A program made the position numbers and the translations under genes. From Pseudomonas guariconensis (GTDB lineage: Bacteria > Pseudomonadota > Gammaproteobacteria > Pseudomonadales > Pseudomonadaceae): a stretch of 64,000 nt of DNA. Shown here piece by piece: positions 17,173 to 27,077 of the stretch. The notes beneath the pieces were generated by a model. That model saw only the letters and a list, made by a program, of their open reading frames with translations, did no database searches and was not told the DNA's origin. Where the stretch lies: assembly GCF_015680235.1 (NCBI RefSeq), contig NZ_JADLJL010000001.1, positions 186,001-250,000 on the forward strand. The letters run 5' to 3'. Numbering within the stretch: the stretch's first letter is position 1; each line of letters starts with the position of its first letter.

Positions 17173-19146
17173 ATGACTGCAGCCGCAAAACCCAGGAGTA
17201 CCCTCAACCCCCCCGTCTTCTACAGCAGCGCCATCCTTATCTTTCTGCTCGTTCTGTACGCCACGGCATTCCAGGAGCATGCCCAAACACTGTTCGAACA
17301 GGTCCAGGCCTGGATCGTCACCAATGCCAGCTGGTTCTATATCCTCACCGTGGCGCTGGTATTGATCAGCGTGGTGTTCCTCGCCGTCAGCCGCTTCGGC
17401 GACATTAAGCTGGGCCCCGACCACAGCGAACCGGACTACCGCAAGAGCACCTGGTTCGCCATGCTTTTCTCCGCCGGCATGGGCATCGGCCTGATGTTCT
17501 TCGGCGTAGCCGAACCGGTCATGCATTTCACCAACCCTCCGGTAGGCGATCCCGGTACCGTAGCCGCCGCGCGCGAAGCCATGAAGATCACCTTCTTCCA
17601 CTGGGGCCTTCACGCCTGGGCGATCTATGCCATCGTCGCCCTGATCCTGGCTTACTTCAGCTTTCGCAACGGCCTGCCCCTGACCTTGCGCTCGGCTCTC
17701 TACCCGTTGATCGGCGAGCGGATTCACGGGCCGATCGGCCACGCCGTGGATGTATTCGCCATTCTCGGCACCGTGTTCGGTGTGGCGACCTCGCTGGGCT
17801 ACGGTGTGCTGCAGATCAACAGCGGCTTGCACCATGTGTTCGGCCTGCCGGTGAACTCGACGGTCCAGGTGATCCTGATCACCGTCACCTGCGCCCTGGC
17901 CACGCTGTCGGTGGCCAGCGGGCTGGATAAGGGCATTCGCATCCTTTCCGAGCTCAACCTGGGCCTGGCCGTGGTGCTGATGCTGTTCGTGCTGCTGCTC
18001 GGGCCAACCGTGTTCCTGCTGCAAACCTACATCCAGAACACCGGCGCCTACCTCTCGGACATCGTCAACAAGACGTTCAACCTCTACGCCTACGAGCCCA
18101 CCGACTGGATCGGCGGCTGGACCTTGCTCTATTGGGGCTGGTGGTTGTCCTGGTCGCCCTTCGTCGGCCTGTTCATCGCGCGCATCTCCCGAGGCCGAAC
18201 CATCCGTGAGTTCGTCTGTGGCGTGTTGTTCGTACCGGCAGGTTTCACCCTGCTGTGGATGACCGTGTTCGGCGACTCGGCGATCCACATGATCCTCAAC
18301 GACGGCGTGAAGGAGCTGACGACGGTGGTCGGCCAGGACAGCTCCCTGGCGCTGTTCGTGTTTCTCGAACACTTCCCGTTTTCCAGCATCGTTTCGCTGG
18401 TCGCCGTGCTGATGGTCGTGGTGTTCTTCGTCACCTCGGCCGACTCCGGGGCGCTGGTCGTGGACATGCTGGCCTCTTCCGGGCAGGGCCATTCGCCGCT
18501 GTGGCAACGCATCTTCTGGTCGGTGAGCATTGGTGCGGTCGCCATCGCGCTGCTGCTGGCCAACGGGCTCAAGGCGTTGCAGACCGCGACCATCGCCAGT
18601 GCACTGCCCTTCGCGGTCATCCTGCTCACCGCGATCTGGGGCTTGTTCAAGGCCTTGAACCTGGATGCGACACGCCGCGGCCTGCGCAACCAGGCGCTAC
18701 CGGCACCTCGGCACACCCGTCAACCCCATGGGGGTTGGCAACGACGCCTGCGCAATATCGCCATGATGCCGCGCCGGGCTCATGTCACACGCTTCATCGC
18801 CGAGGTGGTCAAGCCCGCCTGCGAAGAAGTGGCCGTCGAGCTGCGCAAGCAAGGCTACGAAGTCACGGTGAACGAACGTGACGACGGACGTGTGACCCTG
18901 GAACTCTCCCATGCCGGCGAAGGGCGGTTCCTGTATGAAGTACGCCCGCGTGCCTTCAATACACCCAGCTTCGTCATGCGTGACACCGAGGACGCGACCG
19001 ATGCGCGCAAGTACTTCCGCGCCGAAGTGCACCTGCGCGAAGGCGGCCAGGACTACGACATCATGGGCTGGGGGCGTGACGATGTGATCGGCGATATCCT
19101 CGATCAGTACGAGCGCCACCTGCATTACTTGCACGTGGTCAGGTGA
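17173..19146 (+). CDS. betT: BCCT-family choline/betaine transporter with regulatory C-terminal domain (BetT-like)
   Basis: 657 residues. The N-terminal 510 residues form the 12-helix BCCT carrier: SAGMGIGLMFFGVAEPVMHF marks the Gly-rich unwound helix, and the family stretch GGWTLLYWGWWLSWSPFVGLFIARISRGR holds the Trp-box substrate site. About 150 hydrophilic residues follow (RRAHVTRFIAEVVKPACEEV onward). This is the long cytoplasmic tail that in Pseudomonas BetT proteins is tied to osmotic control. The start is the ATG before TAAAKPRST, with AAGGAG upstream at slightly long spacing. It imports choline for glycine-betaine synthesis or osmoprotection; betaine or carnitine remain possible substrates. 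No bet synthesis genes are adjacent. Confidence 0.85.
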   Translation: MTAAAKPRSTLNPPVFYSSAILIFLLVLYATAFQEHAQTLFEQVQAWIVTNASWFYILTVALVLISVVFLAVSRFGDIKLGPDHSEPDYRKSTWFAMLFSAGMGIGLMFFGVAEPVMHFTNPPVGDPGTVAAAREAMKITFFHWGLHAWAIYAIVALILAYFSFRNGLPLTLRSALYPLIGERIHGPIGHAVDVFAILGTVFGVATSLGYGVLQINSGLHHVFGLPVNSTVQVILITVTCALATLSVASGLDKGIRILSELNLGLAVVLMLFVLLLGPTVFLLQTYIQNTGAYLSDIVNKTFNLYAYEPTDWIGGWTLLYWGWWLSWSPFVGLFIARISRGRTIREFVCGVLFVPAGFTLLWMTVFGDSAIHMILNDGVKELTTVVGQDSSLALFVFLEHFPFSSIVSLVAVLMVVVFFVTSADSGALVVDMLASSGQGHSPLWQRIFWSVSIGAVAIALLLANGLKALQTATIASALPFAVILLTAIWGLFKALNLDATRRGLRNQALPAPRHTRQPHGGWQRRLRNIAMMPRRAHVTRFIAEVVKPACEEVAVELRKQGYEVTVNERDDGRVTLELSHAGEGRFLYEVRPRAFNTPSFVMRDTEDATDARKYFRAEVHLREGGQDYDIMGWGRDDVIGDILDQYERHLHYLHVVR

Positions 19147-19281
19147 CATTCGCCTTGCTGGGCCACCCAGCGCGGTTCCCGCTCCGGGCGCCTCGCCGGG
19201 CGGTTCGCACGGGACTATGCCGGGCGCTGGCGCCAGGAAACGGTATAAGGTTCGGCTGAAATTTTCTGGAGCCTTTGGTCG

Positions 19282-19818
19282 ATGGACAACTTCGTGATCA
19301 TTTCCGGCTGCTCGGGCGGCGGCAAGTCCACGCTGCTGGCTGAGCTCGAGCGACGCGGCCATGCCGTGATCGAAGAGCCCGGGCGGCGTGTGGTACAGCA
19401 GCAGCTGCGCGAACAGGGCCAGGCGCTGCCCTGGCTCGACCTGGTCGGTTTTCTGCACCGGGTGATGGACATGGCCCAGGCCGACTACGCGTCGGCTGCG
19501 CAGAAAAATGCGCAGTGGGTGTTCTTCGACCGTGGCATGATCGATGCCGCCGCGGCCCTGGAGCGCCTCACGGGCGAGCCTGTGCTGGCGGCCGCGGCCG
19601 AGTCCTGCCGTTATCGCCGGCAGGTATTCCTGACGCCGCCTTGGCCTGAGATCTATGTGCAGGATGCAGAACGGCGCCACGGCATGCAGGCTGCGCTGGA
19701 GGAATTCGAGCAACTGCAGGGCGTCTATCCTGCCCTCGGCTACCAGGTATCGCTGCTTCCCAGAACCTCTGTCGCCGAACGCGCCGACTTTTTGCTGCGC
19801 GCGTTGGCCGGCCACTGA
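19282..19818 (+). CDS. AAA family ATPase/kinase-like NTPase
   Basis: 178 residues with a Walker A loop at residues 9-17 (GCSGGGKST) and the AAA_28/NadR-like pattern: AVIEEPGRRVVQQQLREQG, then WVFFDRGMIDAAAALE, then YRRQVFLTPPWPEIYVQDAERR. The fold is that of small nucleoside/nucleotide kinases and phosphoinositide-binding Ttd14-like proteins. The substrate is unknown. It is convergent with Kup and 135 bases after BetT, so it is probably an independent transcript. A GGAG site precedes the ATG at long spacing. Confidence 0.78.
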   Translation: MDNFVIISGCSGGGKSTLLAELERRGHAVIEEPGRRVVQQQLREQGQALPWLDLVGFLHRVMDMAQADYASAAQKNAQWVFFDRGMIDAAAALERLTGEPVLAAAAESCRYRRQVFLTPPWPEIYVQDAERRHGMQAALEEFEQLQGVYPALGYQVSLLPRTSVAERADFLLRALAGH

Positions 19819-19836
19819 AACACCGCCCGTCGAGGG

Positions 19837-19860
19837 CTGGTGGGCGCCGGCTTGCCGGTG
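19837..19860. repeat. REP-like palindromic remnant
   Basis: The 3' region between convergent genes contains GCGCCGGCTTGCCGG, which matches the palindromic core of Pseudomonas REP sequences seen elsewhere in this window (29930 and 30056). It is single and short, so it is probably a degenerate copy. Confidence 0.4.
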
Positions 19861-19887
19861 AATGGGCGGGTGCGAAACCGTTTCAAA

Positions 19888-21789
19888 TCACATTTCGACC
19901 TGGGTACCCAATTCGATCACCCGGTTGAGCGGCAACTGGAAGTATTTCAGGTTGCTGTTGGCATTCCTCAGCAAGAACGCGAACAGTTGCTCGCGCCACC
20001 GCGCCATGCCCATGCGCCGGGTGGCGATCACCGTCTCGCGGCTAAGGAAGTAGGTGGTGCGCATTGGGCTGAAGTCCAGCCCTTCACGCTGGCACAGGCT
20101 CAAGGCCAGCGGTACGTCGGGCTCCTCGATGAAACCGAAATGCAGTGTGACGCGGAAGAACCCTTCGCCGAAGGCCTCGACCTCACAGCGTTTGTCGGCA
20201 CTGACCCGAGGCTCGTCCTCCGACACCACGGTCAGCACCACCACCTGCTCGTGCAACACCTGGTTGTGCAATAGGTTATGCAACAACGCATGCGGCACGG
20301 CATCGGTACGGGCACACAGAAACACGGCCGTGCCCTGCACACGATGGGGCGGCTGGGCCTGCAGGCTGGCGATGAACAGATCCAGCGGCAGCGCAGCTTC
20401 ATCCAGGCGCTCGACGATGATCTTGCGCCCGCGCTTCCAGGTGGTCATCAGGATGAACAGCGCCACCCCAGTGACAACCGGGAATGCCCCGCCCTGCAGG
20501 ATCTTCGGTGCATTGGCGGCGAAATACAGGCTGTCGACCAGCAGGAAGCCCAGCAGCATGGGGATGGCCAACCAGCGCGGAGTTTTCCACGCCAGCAGCA
20601 CCACCGCGGACGACAGCAGCGTGGTGATCAGCATGGTACCCGTCACCGCCACACCGTAAGCCGCCGCCAGTGCGCCCGAAGACTCGAAACCGATCACCAG
20701 CAACACTACGCCGACCATCAGCGCCCAGTTCACCGTACCGATGTAGATCTGCCCCTGCTCCTCGCTGGAGGTGTGCTGGATGAACATGCGCGGCACATAG
20801 CCCAACTGGATGGCCTGGCGCGTCAGCGAGAAGGCACCGGAAATCACCGCCTGGGAGGCAATGATGGTGGCCAGCGTGGCCAGGGCGACCATCGGCAGCA
20901 ACGCCCAGCCAGGGGCCAGCAGGTAGAACGGGTTACGCACCGCCTCGGGGTTGCCGAGGATCAGCGCTCCCTGCCCGAAATAGTTCAGCACCAGCCCCGG
21001 CAGCACCAGCATGAACCACGCCCGGGCGATGGGCCTGCGGCCGAAATGCCCCATGTCCGCATACAGCGCCTCGGCGCCGGTCAGGGCCAGAACCACCGCT
21101 CCCAGGATAGCTACGCCCACGCCTGGGTGCAGGACGAAGAAACGCACCGCCCAGGCCGGGTTGAGCGCCTGCAGCACCTCGGGCCGCTGCACGATCCCCA
21201 GCACACCCAGCGCACCCAGCACGACGAACCACAGCACCATCACCGGCCCGAACAGGATGCCGATGCGCGCGGTTCCGTGCTTCTGGATCAGGAACAGTGC
21301 CACCAACACGATCAACGAAAGCGGCACGACCCAGTGCCCGATCCCGTCGAAGGCAAGCTCCAGCCCCTCCACCGCCGAAAGCACGGAGATGGCCGGGGTG
21401 ATCATGCTGTCGCCGTAGAACAGCGCCGCACCGAACAGGCCCAGCAGCACCAGCACCCGGCTCAGTTGCGGATAGGGCGCCGCAGCCCGCCGCGCCAGCG
21501 CGGTCAGGGCCATGATGCCGCCCTCGCCCTGGTTGCTGGCGCGCAGGATGAACAGGACATACTTGACCGACACCACCCAGATCAACGACCAGAACACCAG
21601 CGACAACACGCCGAGCACGCCTTCCGGGGTGGGCTGCACGCCATAATGCCCGGCGAACACTTCCTTGAGCGTATACAACGGGCTGGTGCCGATATCGCCA
21701 TAGACCACGCCGACAGCGGCGACGAGCAGGCCAAGGCCTGTGGTTTTCGAAGAGGGGGAATGATTCGCAGCAGTCGCGGCTTCGCTCAC
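19888..21789 (-). CDS. kup: Low-affinity K+ uptake permease Kup
   Basis: 633 residues with the Kup/HAK N-terminal signature [22 protein letters not shown], about 12 hydrophobic helices, and a hydrophilic C-terminal domain of roughly 180 residues ([20 protein letters not shown] to the end). The GTG start before [10 protein letters not shown] matches the usual N terminus of Pseudomonas Kup. An upstream in-frame start adds 40 residues without sense. It imports potassium with protons across the inner membrane. It follows and is codirectional with the diguanylate cyclase gene, but 141 bases apart. Placement next to BetT groups two osmotic-response carriers. Confidence 0.93.
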   Translation of the reverse strand: MSEAATAANHSPSSKTTGLGLLVAAVGVVYGDIGTSPLYTLKEVFAGHYGVQPTPEGVLGVLSLVFWSLIWVVSVKYVLFILRASNQGEGGIMALTALARRAAAPYPQLSRVLVLLGLFGAALFYGDSMITPAISVLSAVEGLELAFDGIGHWVVPLSLIVLVALFLIQKHGTARIGILFGPVMVLWFVVLGALGVLGIVQRPEVLQALNPAWAVRFFVLHPGVGVAILGAVVLALTGAEALYADMGHFGRRPIARAWFMLVLPGLVLNYFGQGALILGNPEAVRNPFYLLAPGWALLPMVALATLATIIASQAVISGAFSLTRQAIQLGYVPRMFIQHTSSEEQGQIYIGTVNWALMVGVVLLVIGFESSGALAAAYGVAVTGTMLITTLLSSAVVLLAWKTPRWLAIPMLLGFLLVDSLYFAANAPKILQGGAFPVVTGVALFILMTTWKRGRKIIVERLDEAALPLDLFIASLQAQPPHRVQGTAVFLCARTDAVPHALLHNLLHNQVLHEQVVVLTVVSEDEPRVSADKRCEVEAFGEGFFRVTLHFGFIEEPDVPLALSLCQREGLDFSPMRTTYFLSRETVIATRRMGMARWREQLFAFLLRNANSNLKYFQLPLNRVIELGTQVEM

Positions 21790-21930
21790 GGGTGACTTCT
21801 CTGGGCAGACGGTAAACCGCGCTAAGTATCGCTTCACGCCATCATTTGAGCCGTAAAAAGCGCGTAAAGATCGCGCCCTGGTGGTCCCGCGTGCCGATCC
21901 TGCCGACACGCGGATACCCTCGGCCCGCCC

Positions 21931-22794
21931 TCACCCAGCGATCGAGCGGTACCGCTTGACCCGGTACATCTCGCCATCGGCATGGCTGAGCAAGGTATCG
22001 GCATCCTCGCCATCGCCGGGGTAGCAGGCCACGCCGATGCTGCAGGACGGCATCTTCAATCCGCCAAGCTCGCCTCCCAGCGGCTCGGCCATGGCGGCGA
22101 GGATCTGCTCGACCTTCTCGTAGACGGCGCCGTGGGCTTCAATGTCCGTCAACAACACGGTGAATTCGTCGCCACCCATCCGCGCCACGGTGTCGGTCTC
22201 ACGCACGCAGCCCTCCAGGCGCCGGGCGACCGCGCACAGGACCCGGTCGCCGATGGCATGGCCGTGAACATCATTGATGCCCTTGAAATCATCGATATCC
22301 AGGAACAACAGCGCCAAGGTGCTGCCGTGGCGGCGCGCCGCGCGCAGGGCTGCGTCCAGGCGCACATTGAACACCGAGCGGTTGGTCAGCTTCGTCAGCG
22401 GGTCGTGGTGAGCCAGGAACCGCAGCTCCTCCTCGGCCTGGGTCAAGGCCGTCACGTTGCGCGCGACGCCGATCCGTGCCCCCACCTCCTCCGACCAGCA
22501 GGCCGCCCACAGAATGTGCACGATAGCGCCATCCTTGCGAATGTAGCGGTTGCGAAAATCGATGTGGGACTGGCCGTTCATGACACGGATGATCGACGCA
22601 CGGGTCGCCGCCAGGTCGTCCGGGTGCATGTACTGGGTGATGGGCGTGCCAACCAGCTCCTCGGGCAGGTAGCCCAGCAGCGCCTGGCAAGCATCGCTGA
22701 CGAACACGATCTGGTTGTCCCGATCAACCACGAAGACCGTATCCAGCATCAGGTGGATCAGCCGTGGGTACAGCGCTTGCAGGTCAACGGGCAT
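21931..22794 (-). CDS. PAS-GGDEF diguanylate cyclase
   Basis: 287 residues. A PAS domain (about 10-115, MLDTVFVVDRDNQIVFVSDAC...NRYIRKDGAIVHILWAACW) is followed by a GGDEF domain (about 122-280). The active-site loop GGDEF is intact at residues 207-211, and the product-inhibition site RETD lies exactly five residues before it, so the enzyme should make cyclic di-GMP and be feedback-inhibited. There is no membrane segment, so it is a cytoplasmic sensor of an unknown PAS signal. It is a single gene with its own promoter region. Confidence 0.92.
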   Translation of the reverse strand: MPVDLQALYPRLIHLMLDTVFVVDRDNQIVFVSDACQALLGYLPEELVGTPITQYMHPDDLAATRASIIRVMNGQSHIDFRNRYIRKDGAIVHILWAACWSEEVGARIGVARNVTALTQAEEELRFLAHHDPLTKLTNRSVFNVRLDAALRAARRHGSTLALLFLDIDDFKGINDVHGHAIGDRVLCAVARRLEGCVRETDTVARMGGDEFTVLLTDIEAHGAVYEKVEQILAAMAEPLGGELGGLKMPSCSIGVACYPGDGEDADTLLSHADGEMYRVKRYRSIAG

Positions 22795-23037
22795 AGGTCG
22801 GCGGGGTCCGATTCATACGGGCTTGAGCATAGCCCGACGGCGAAGGTGTGTGTGTTCTAGTGCATGTGGCAAGGCCGCGTCAAGCCTGCACCGACGCTTG
22901 CAATCGGATGCCATGAGCGTTTCGGTAATGATGGCTGAGCGAAGCGGTGGCGGTGCCCCCTGGGGCCCTATGGCTCAATGACGGCGAGCCTGCGCCCGGT
23001 GCAGGCCTTCGTGCCCCCAACAGACGAGAACAACAAG

Positions 23038-24417
23038 ATGACTTGCACACCCCGCCTGCTGCCCCTTTTGCTCTCCATAGGCCTTGCCAGCGCGAGCTTC
23101 CCGAGCCTGGCCCAGGTTAGCGCGGATGAAGCCGCACGCCTGGGTAACGACCTGACCCCGATGGGGGCCGAGAAAGCAGGAAATGCCGACAACAGCATCC
23201 CGGCCTGGAGCGGCAAATGGCGCGGTACGCCACCTCATGTCAGCTTCGCCGGCACCGGCCATAAGCGTCCCGACCCCTACGCCGGGGAAAAGCCGCTGTT
23301 CACCATTACCGCGCAGAACATGGCCGAGCATGCCAGCCGCCTGTCCGATGGGCAGAAAGCCTTGTTCAAGCGCTACCCGCAAACCTATCGGATCGTCGTC
23401 TACCCCAGCCACCGGGATTTCCGCTATTCGCAGGAGGTGGAACACAACATCCGCTACAACGCCCTCAATGCGCAGCTCGTCAATGACGGTTACGGCGTGA
23501 CCAACGCCTACGGCGCCTCGCCGTTCCCGGTTCCGAAAAACGGCTATGAGCTGATCTGGAACCACAACCTGCCCAGCCGCGCCTGGAAAGAAGAAGCCAC
23601 CTACCTGATGGCGCTGACCTTCTCCAACCAGAACCGAGTATTCGAGAAGGTCCGCTACCAGATCCTTTCGCCCTGGGACAACCCCAGCGGCAAGGCCGAA
23701 GCCTACGACGGCATCCAAGCCTACGCGATGATCAGCACCCTGGAGCCGACCCGCAAGAAAGGCGAAATCATCCTCACCAACGAATTCAGCAACCCGGTCG
23801 CCCAGCCCCGCCAGAGCTGGCAGTACATCCCCGGTACCCGGCGCGTACGACGCGCGCCCACGGTCGGCTATGACACGCCCTATGGAGTGGGAGGCTTCCG
23901 GGTGATGGACGAGGACCGCCTGTTCAACGGTGCCCCAGACCGCTACCAATGGAAGCTGGTGGGCAAGCAGGAAATGTACATCCCCTACAACAACTACACG
24001 CTAGATGACCCCGACCAGCCCCTGGACACGCTGCTCACCGAGCACGGCCACCTCAACCCCGATGCCGTGCGCTATGAGCTGCACCGTGTCTGGGTGCTGG
24101 AGGCCGAGCTGCGCCCCGGCAGCCGACACACATATGCCAAGCGCCGCCTGTACCTGGACGAGGACAGCTGGACCGCCGCGCTCGCCGACAACTACGACGC
24201 CAAGGGCCAGCTCTGGCGCACCAACGTGCAGACGTCGGTCTATGCCTATGAAGTCCAGGCCTTCCATGCGCGGGTCGCGGTATTCCACGACCTGATCGCC
24301 GGTTCGTACCTGGTGGACCGCCTGGTCAACGGCATGGGCGCCACCGCCCGGCTCAATGATGCGCGCTTCGATGCGGGCTACTTCTCCGCCGGCAACCTGC
24401 GCAAGCTCGGCCAGTGA
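23038..24417 (+). CDS. DUF1329 family protein (second copy, solitary)
   Basis: 459 residues with a signal peptide (MTCTPRLLPLLLSIGLASASFPSLA) and the same family marks as the copy at 1532: NDLTPMGAEKAGNADNSIPAWSG, DPYAGEKPLFTITAQNM, LFNGAPDRYQWKLVGKQEMYIPYNNYTL and YAKRRLYLDEDSWTAAL. The ATG that begins the signal peptide is chosen as start; the ribosome site is weak (GACGAGAACAAC). Unlike the first copy there is no DUF1302 gene beside it. It ends at a strong terminator. Its role is unknown; involvement in envelope lipid or substrate handling is inferred from the fold family. Confidence 0.85.
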   Translation: MTCTPRLLPLLLSIGLASASFPSLAQVSADEAARLGNDLTPMGAEKAGNADNSIPAWSGKWRGTPPHVSFAGTGHKRPDPYAGEKPLFTITAQNMAEHASRLSDGQKALFKRYPQTYRIVVYPSHRDFRYSQEVEHNIRYNALNAQLVNDGYGVTNAYGASPFPVPKNGYELIWNHNLPSRAWKEEATYLMALTFSNQNRVFEKVRYQILSPWDNPSGKAEAYDGIQAYAMISTLEPTRKKGEIILTNEFSNPVAQPRQSWQYIPGTRRVRRAPTVGYDTPYGVGGFRVMDEDRLFNGAPDRYQWKLVGKQEMYIPYNNYTLDDPDQPLDTLLTEHGHLNPDAVRYELHRVWVLEAELRPGSRHTYAKRRLYLDEDSWTAALADNYDAKGQLWRTNVQTSVYAYEVQAFHARVAVFHDLIAGSYLVDRLVNGMGATARLNDARFDAGYFSAGNLRKLGQ

Positions 24418-24424
24418 AACCACG

Positions 24425-24471
24425 CGGCCCCGGTCGGGTGATGGAAGATCGCCCGGCCGGGGCCGCTTTTT
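24425..24471. terminator. Rho-independent terminator
   Basis: A long GC stem (CGGCCCCGGTCGGG paired with CCCGGCCGGGGCCG, 11-base loop) is followed by TTTTT, directly after the DUF1329 stop. It ends the rightward DUF1329 transcript and may also stop the convergent quinone-reductase operon. Confidence 0.85.
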
Positions 24472-24492
24472 ATGCGACAGCCTGGTGGCGAG

Positions 24493-25473
24493 TCAGTCGC
24501 CATCCGCCACCTGCAGGACCAACTTGGCCTTCGCGCCGCCATGCTGCAGCAGGTCGTGGGCGCGGGCCACCTGTGCCAATGCCAGGATTTGGATGCGCGG
24601 CGTGCGCACCTGCCCTTCGGCCAGCAAGGCAGCGATGCGGGCGAGGTTGGCACCGCTGGGCATCTTGCTGTAGGTAACGGCCGTGCGCAGTCCGCGCTGG
24701 GCCGCTGCGGCATGGTCAGGGCCGGCATCGCCTTCGGCCAGGGTCAGAATCGCCACCAGCAGCCCGCCAGGGCACAGCATGTCCAGAGCGCCCGGCAGGC
24801 TGGCGCAGCCCACGCAATCGAGGATCAGGTCCACGCCTGCGGGTGACCACTGCTTCACAGCGGCCAGGATATCCTGGCTGCGGTAATCGATCGCCTGGTC
24901 GCAGCCCAGCGCCTCGACATAGCCAAGGTTCCCTGCATTACAGGTCGCCACGACCTGCGCCCCGGCGGCCTTGGCGAACTGGATGGCGAAGGTCCCGACA
25001 GCACCAGCCCCGCCATGCACGAGCACCTTCTGCCCGGCCTGCAACCCACCATCGTCGAACAGCCCGGCCCAGGCCGCCAAGGCCGGGGTCGGGACCGACG
25101 CAGCCTGGGCGAAGCCCAGCCCCTCAGGGATAGGCACGACAGAATCCTGCCTCACGCAGCAATACTCGGCATAGCTACCCCAGTTGCCGGCCCCCACATC
25201 ACTCTGCGCGAACACCCGCATCCCAGGAGTGAAACCTGTAACGCCCTCGCCCACCGCCACTACGGTCCCGGCCAGATCGAAGCCCAGGACGAACGGGAAA
25301 CGGTAGGTAAGAAAGCCCTCCAGGTAGCCTTCGCGGCACTTCCAATCGGCCGGGTTGACCCCGGCGCATTGCACCCGGACCAGTACGTCATCGGGGCCCG
25401 GCAACGGCTGGTCGAGCGTCGCGAGGCGCAACACCTGCGAGGTTCCCAGTTGGTCAATCACTACAGCGCGCAT
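24493..25473 (-). CDS. Zinc-free MDR family oxidoreductase (quinone-reductase-like)
   Basis: 326 residues of the medium-chain dehydrogenase/reductase family. The N-terminal GroES-like part shows VQCAGVNPADWKCREG and FPFVLGFDLAGTVVAVGEGV. The Rossmann part has the NADPH motif VLVHGGAGAVGTFAIQFAK. The catalytic-zinc ligands of alcohol dehydrogenases are absent, as in NADPH:quinone reductases and enoyl reductases. It is the last gene of a leftward unit with an SDR, a Dabb-like protein and a 114-residue protein, 84 bases after the SDR. It probably reduces an enone or quinone intermediate of that pathway. Confidence 0.85.
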   Translation of the reverse strand: MRAVVIDQLGTSQVLRLATLDQPLPGPDDVLVRVQCAGVNPADWKCREGYLEGFLTYRFPFVLGFDLAGTVVAVGEGVTGFTPGMRVFAQSDVGAGNWGSYAEYCCVRQDSVVPIPEGLGFAQAASVPTPALAAWAGLFDDGGLQAGQKVLVHGGAGAVGTFAIQFAKAAGAQVVATCNAGNLGYVEALGCDQAIDYRSQDILAAVKQWSPAGVDLILDCVGCASLPGALDMLCPGGLLVAILTLAEGDAGPDHAAAAQRGLRTAVTYSKMPSGANLARIAALLAEGQVRTPRIQILALAQVARAHDLLQHGGAKAKLVLQVADGD

Positions 25474-25557
25474 CGCAACACCTCTCTTTGTGTCCTTGCT
25501 TGAAAAACAACGGCGACCTAGGTCGGTCGCCGCGCGATGGCTGCATCACCGGCCGTA

Positions 25558-26430
25558 TCAAATGCCCAGAGGCTCGATGGCAGGGTGCGCCCATTCGGGT
25601 ATGGTCGCGGCCGGCAGCCTGCTCCGAGCGTCCAGCGTGTGCACGGGCAACTGATGTGCCAGGGGAAAATGCAGGCTGTGGGCTACCAGGCCGGTGCGCT
25701 TGTGGGCCGGCAGCTGGCACAGGGCCAAGGCGGTTTCGACCAGGTACTCGACAGGCTCGGTGGGATAGTCCTCGGGGATATACCGCCCCCCGCCCGGGGT
25801 ACGGATAGCGGTGCTCGGCCCCACCGAATTGACTGCGATGTTGTCGGCCTCGAGCTCCGCGGCCAGCCCTTGAGTGAAGCGGTTTATGGCTGCCTTGGCC
25901 GCCGCGTAGACGGCAATCCCGCCGAAGCGCTCGAAATCTTGGAAGGGCCTTTGGGGCGGCAAGGCCGTGACCGAGCCCAGGTTGAGGATCCAACCCGCAC
26001 CTCGGGCGCGCATCAGCGGGATGGCCGCCTGGCTGAGCACGAACGGGATCCGCAGGTAATGGTCCAGGGTGCGCTCGTACACCGCCATCGGCATGTGTTC
26101 GACACTGTCGTATTCGGCGTACCCGGCATTGTTCACCAGGATGTCTAGGCCGCCTGCCACCTCGGCAGCCCGCGAAACCAGGCTGTCGCGCTGGGCCGCC
26201 ACTTCGAGGTCCGCAGTCAGGACGATTGCCTGGCCACCGGCTTGGGTGATCAGCTCGGCCGTTTCGGCCAAAGAGCCTTGCACGCCGGACGTGGGTTCGA
26301 GCGTACGCGCGCTGATCACCACCATGGCCCCTTCGGCAGCGAAGCGTTGGGCGATGGCACGGCCGATACCACGGCTGGCACCGGTGACGAGCGCGACCTT
26401 GCCGGCCAGCAATTGCGTTGTTTCAGTCAT
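25558..26430 (-). CDS. Short-chain dehydrogenase/reductase
   Basis: 290 residues. Classical SDR marks are present: TGASRGIG at residues 16-23 for cofactor, LVNNAG, the catalytic Ser in LNLGSVTAL, and the YAAAK catalytic pair followed by the usual NSVGPSTAIRTPG loop. The C-terminal 60 residues (ALCQLPAHKRTGLVAHSL onward) extend beyond the minimal fold. It overlaps the Dabb-like gene by 4 bases, so the two are coupled. An alcohol/ketone interconversion on an unknown substrate is expected. Confidence 0.9.
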   Translation of the reverse strand: MTETTQLLAGKVALVTGASRGIGRAIAQRFAAEGAMVVISARTLEPTSGVQGSLAETAELITQAGGQAIVLTADLEVAAQRDSLVSRAAEVAGGLDILVNNAGYAEYDSVEHMPMAVYERTLDHYLRIPFVLSQAAIPLMRARGAGWILNLGSVTALPPQRPFQDFERFGGIAVYAAAKAAINRFTQGLAAELEADNIAVNSVGPSTAIRTPGGGRYIPEDYPTEPVEYLVETALALCQLPAHKRTGLVAHSLHFPLAHQLPVHTLDARSRLPAATIPEWAHPAIEPLGI

Positions 26431-27077
26431 GGCTGTTCCTTGCGGTCAGGGGAAAGCGGACGGGTCAGGAGGCTGCTGGCCAGGGGGCAGAAGGCATGGG
26501 AAATGGCCTCGACGGCCCACTCGGGGCATTCCGGGTCGAACCAGCGGTCCACCCAACCCCAGTGGAAGGGGTGGGTCAGGTATTCCCCCTGGAGGTCTTC
26601 GAGGCGAGCGAACTCCTGCTGCCAGACATGGGTCCAGCGGCCCGGGCAGCGGACCCGGCCCAATTGCCAGTTGCCGATGCCTTGCATGTAGGCCGGCATG
26701 CGCAGCAGGTCCCGCTCCAGGGCTTCGACGATGGCTGGGCTGCGGCCCTCACGCAGACGAAACAGCAAGGTGCGCCAGGTACCGTCGCGTAGCCCGGGTG
26801 CTCGCTGGCCGCCGGCCACACGCTGATAGGCCACCCGGTCCACATGGGCCAGGCCGGGCAGCTGTGACAGGCAAGCCTCGGCGTTCTCTTGGAAGGCGTT
26901 GCTGGCAAAGCACAGATCCAGGGTGAAATCGCCGCTCCCCCAGCTGCCGGGCAGGTTTTGCCCCAGGTTGAAGAAGACCAGGCCAGGCAAAGCCTGCAAT
27001 TGGTACCGCAGTCGCGCCTCCAGAGTGCTCGCGGCAAAGCCCGGCGCCAAGTACAGCTGCACGGTTTCATGCCACAT
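26427..27077 (-). CDS. Dabb-like (ferredoxin-fold alpha-beta barrel) protein
   Basis: 216 residues that read as two ferredoxin-like halves. The second half ends with WTHVWQQEFARLEDLQGEYLTHP, then FHWGWVDRWFDPECPEW, the hallmark of stress-responsive A/B-barrel (Dabb) proteins found in catabolic clusters. Such folds include cofactor-free oxygenases, decarboxylases and cyclases, so it may be an enzyme of the local pathway. It overlaps the preceding 114-residue gene by 11 bases and the SDR by 4 bases. The activity cannot be read from sequence. Confidence 0.7.
   Translation of the reverse strand: MWHETVQLYLAPGFAASTLEARLRYQLQALPGLVFFNLGQNLPGSWGSGDFTLDLCFASNAFQENAEACLSQLPGLAHVDRVAYQRVAGGQRAPGLRDGTWRTLLFRLREGRSPAIVEALERDLLRMPAYMQGIGNWQLGRVRCPGRWTHVWQQEFARLEDLQGEYLTHPFHWGWVDRWFDPECPEWAVEAISHAFCPLASSLLTRPLSPDRKEQP

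Noticed and set aside
20278-21795. A 505-codon plus-strand frame opposite Kup
   Set aside because: The composition is dominated by His and Gln and no motif is seen; Kup on the other strand is unambiguous.
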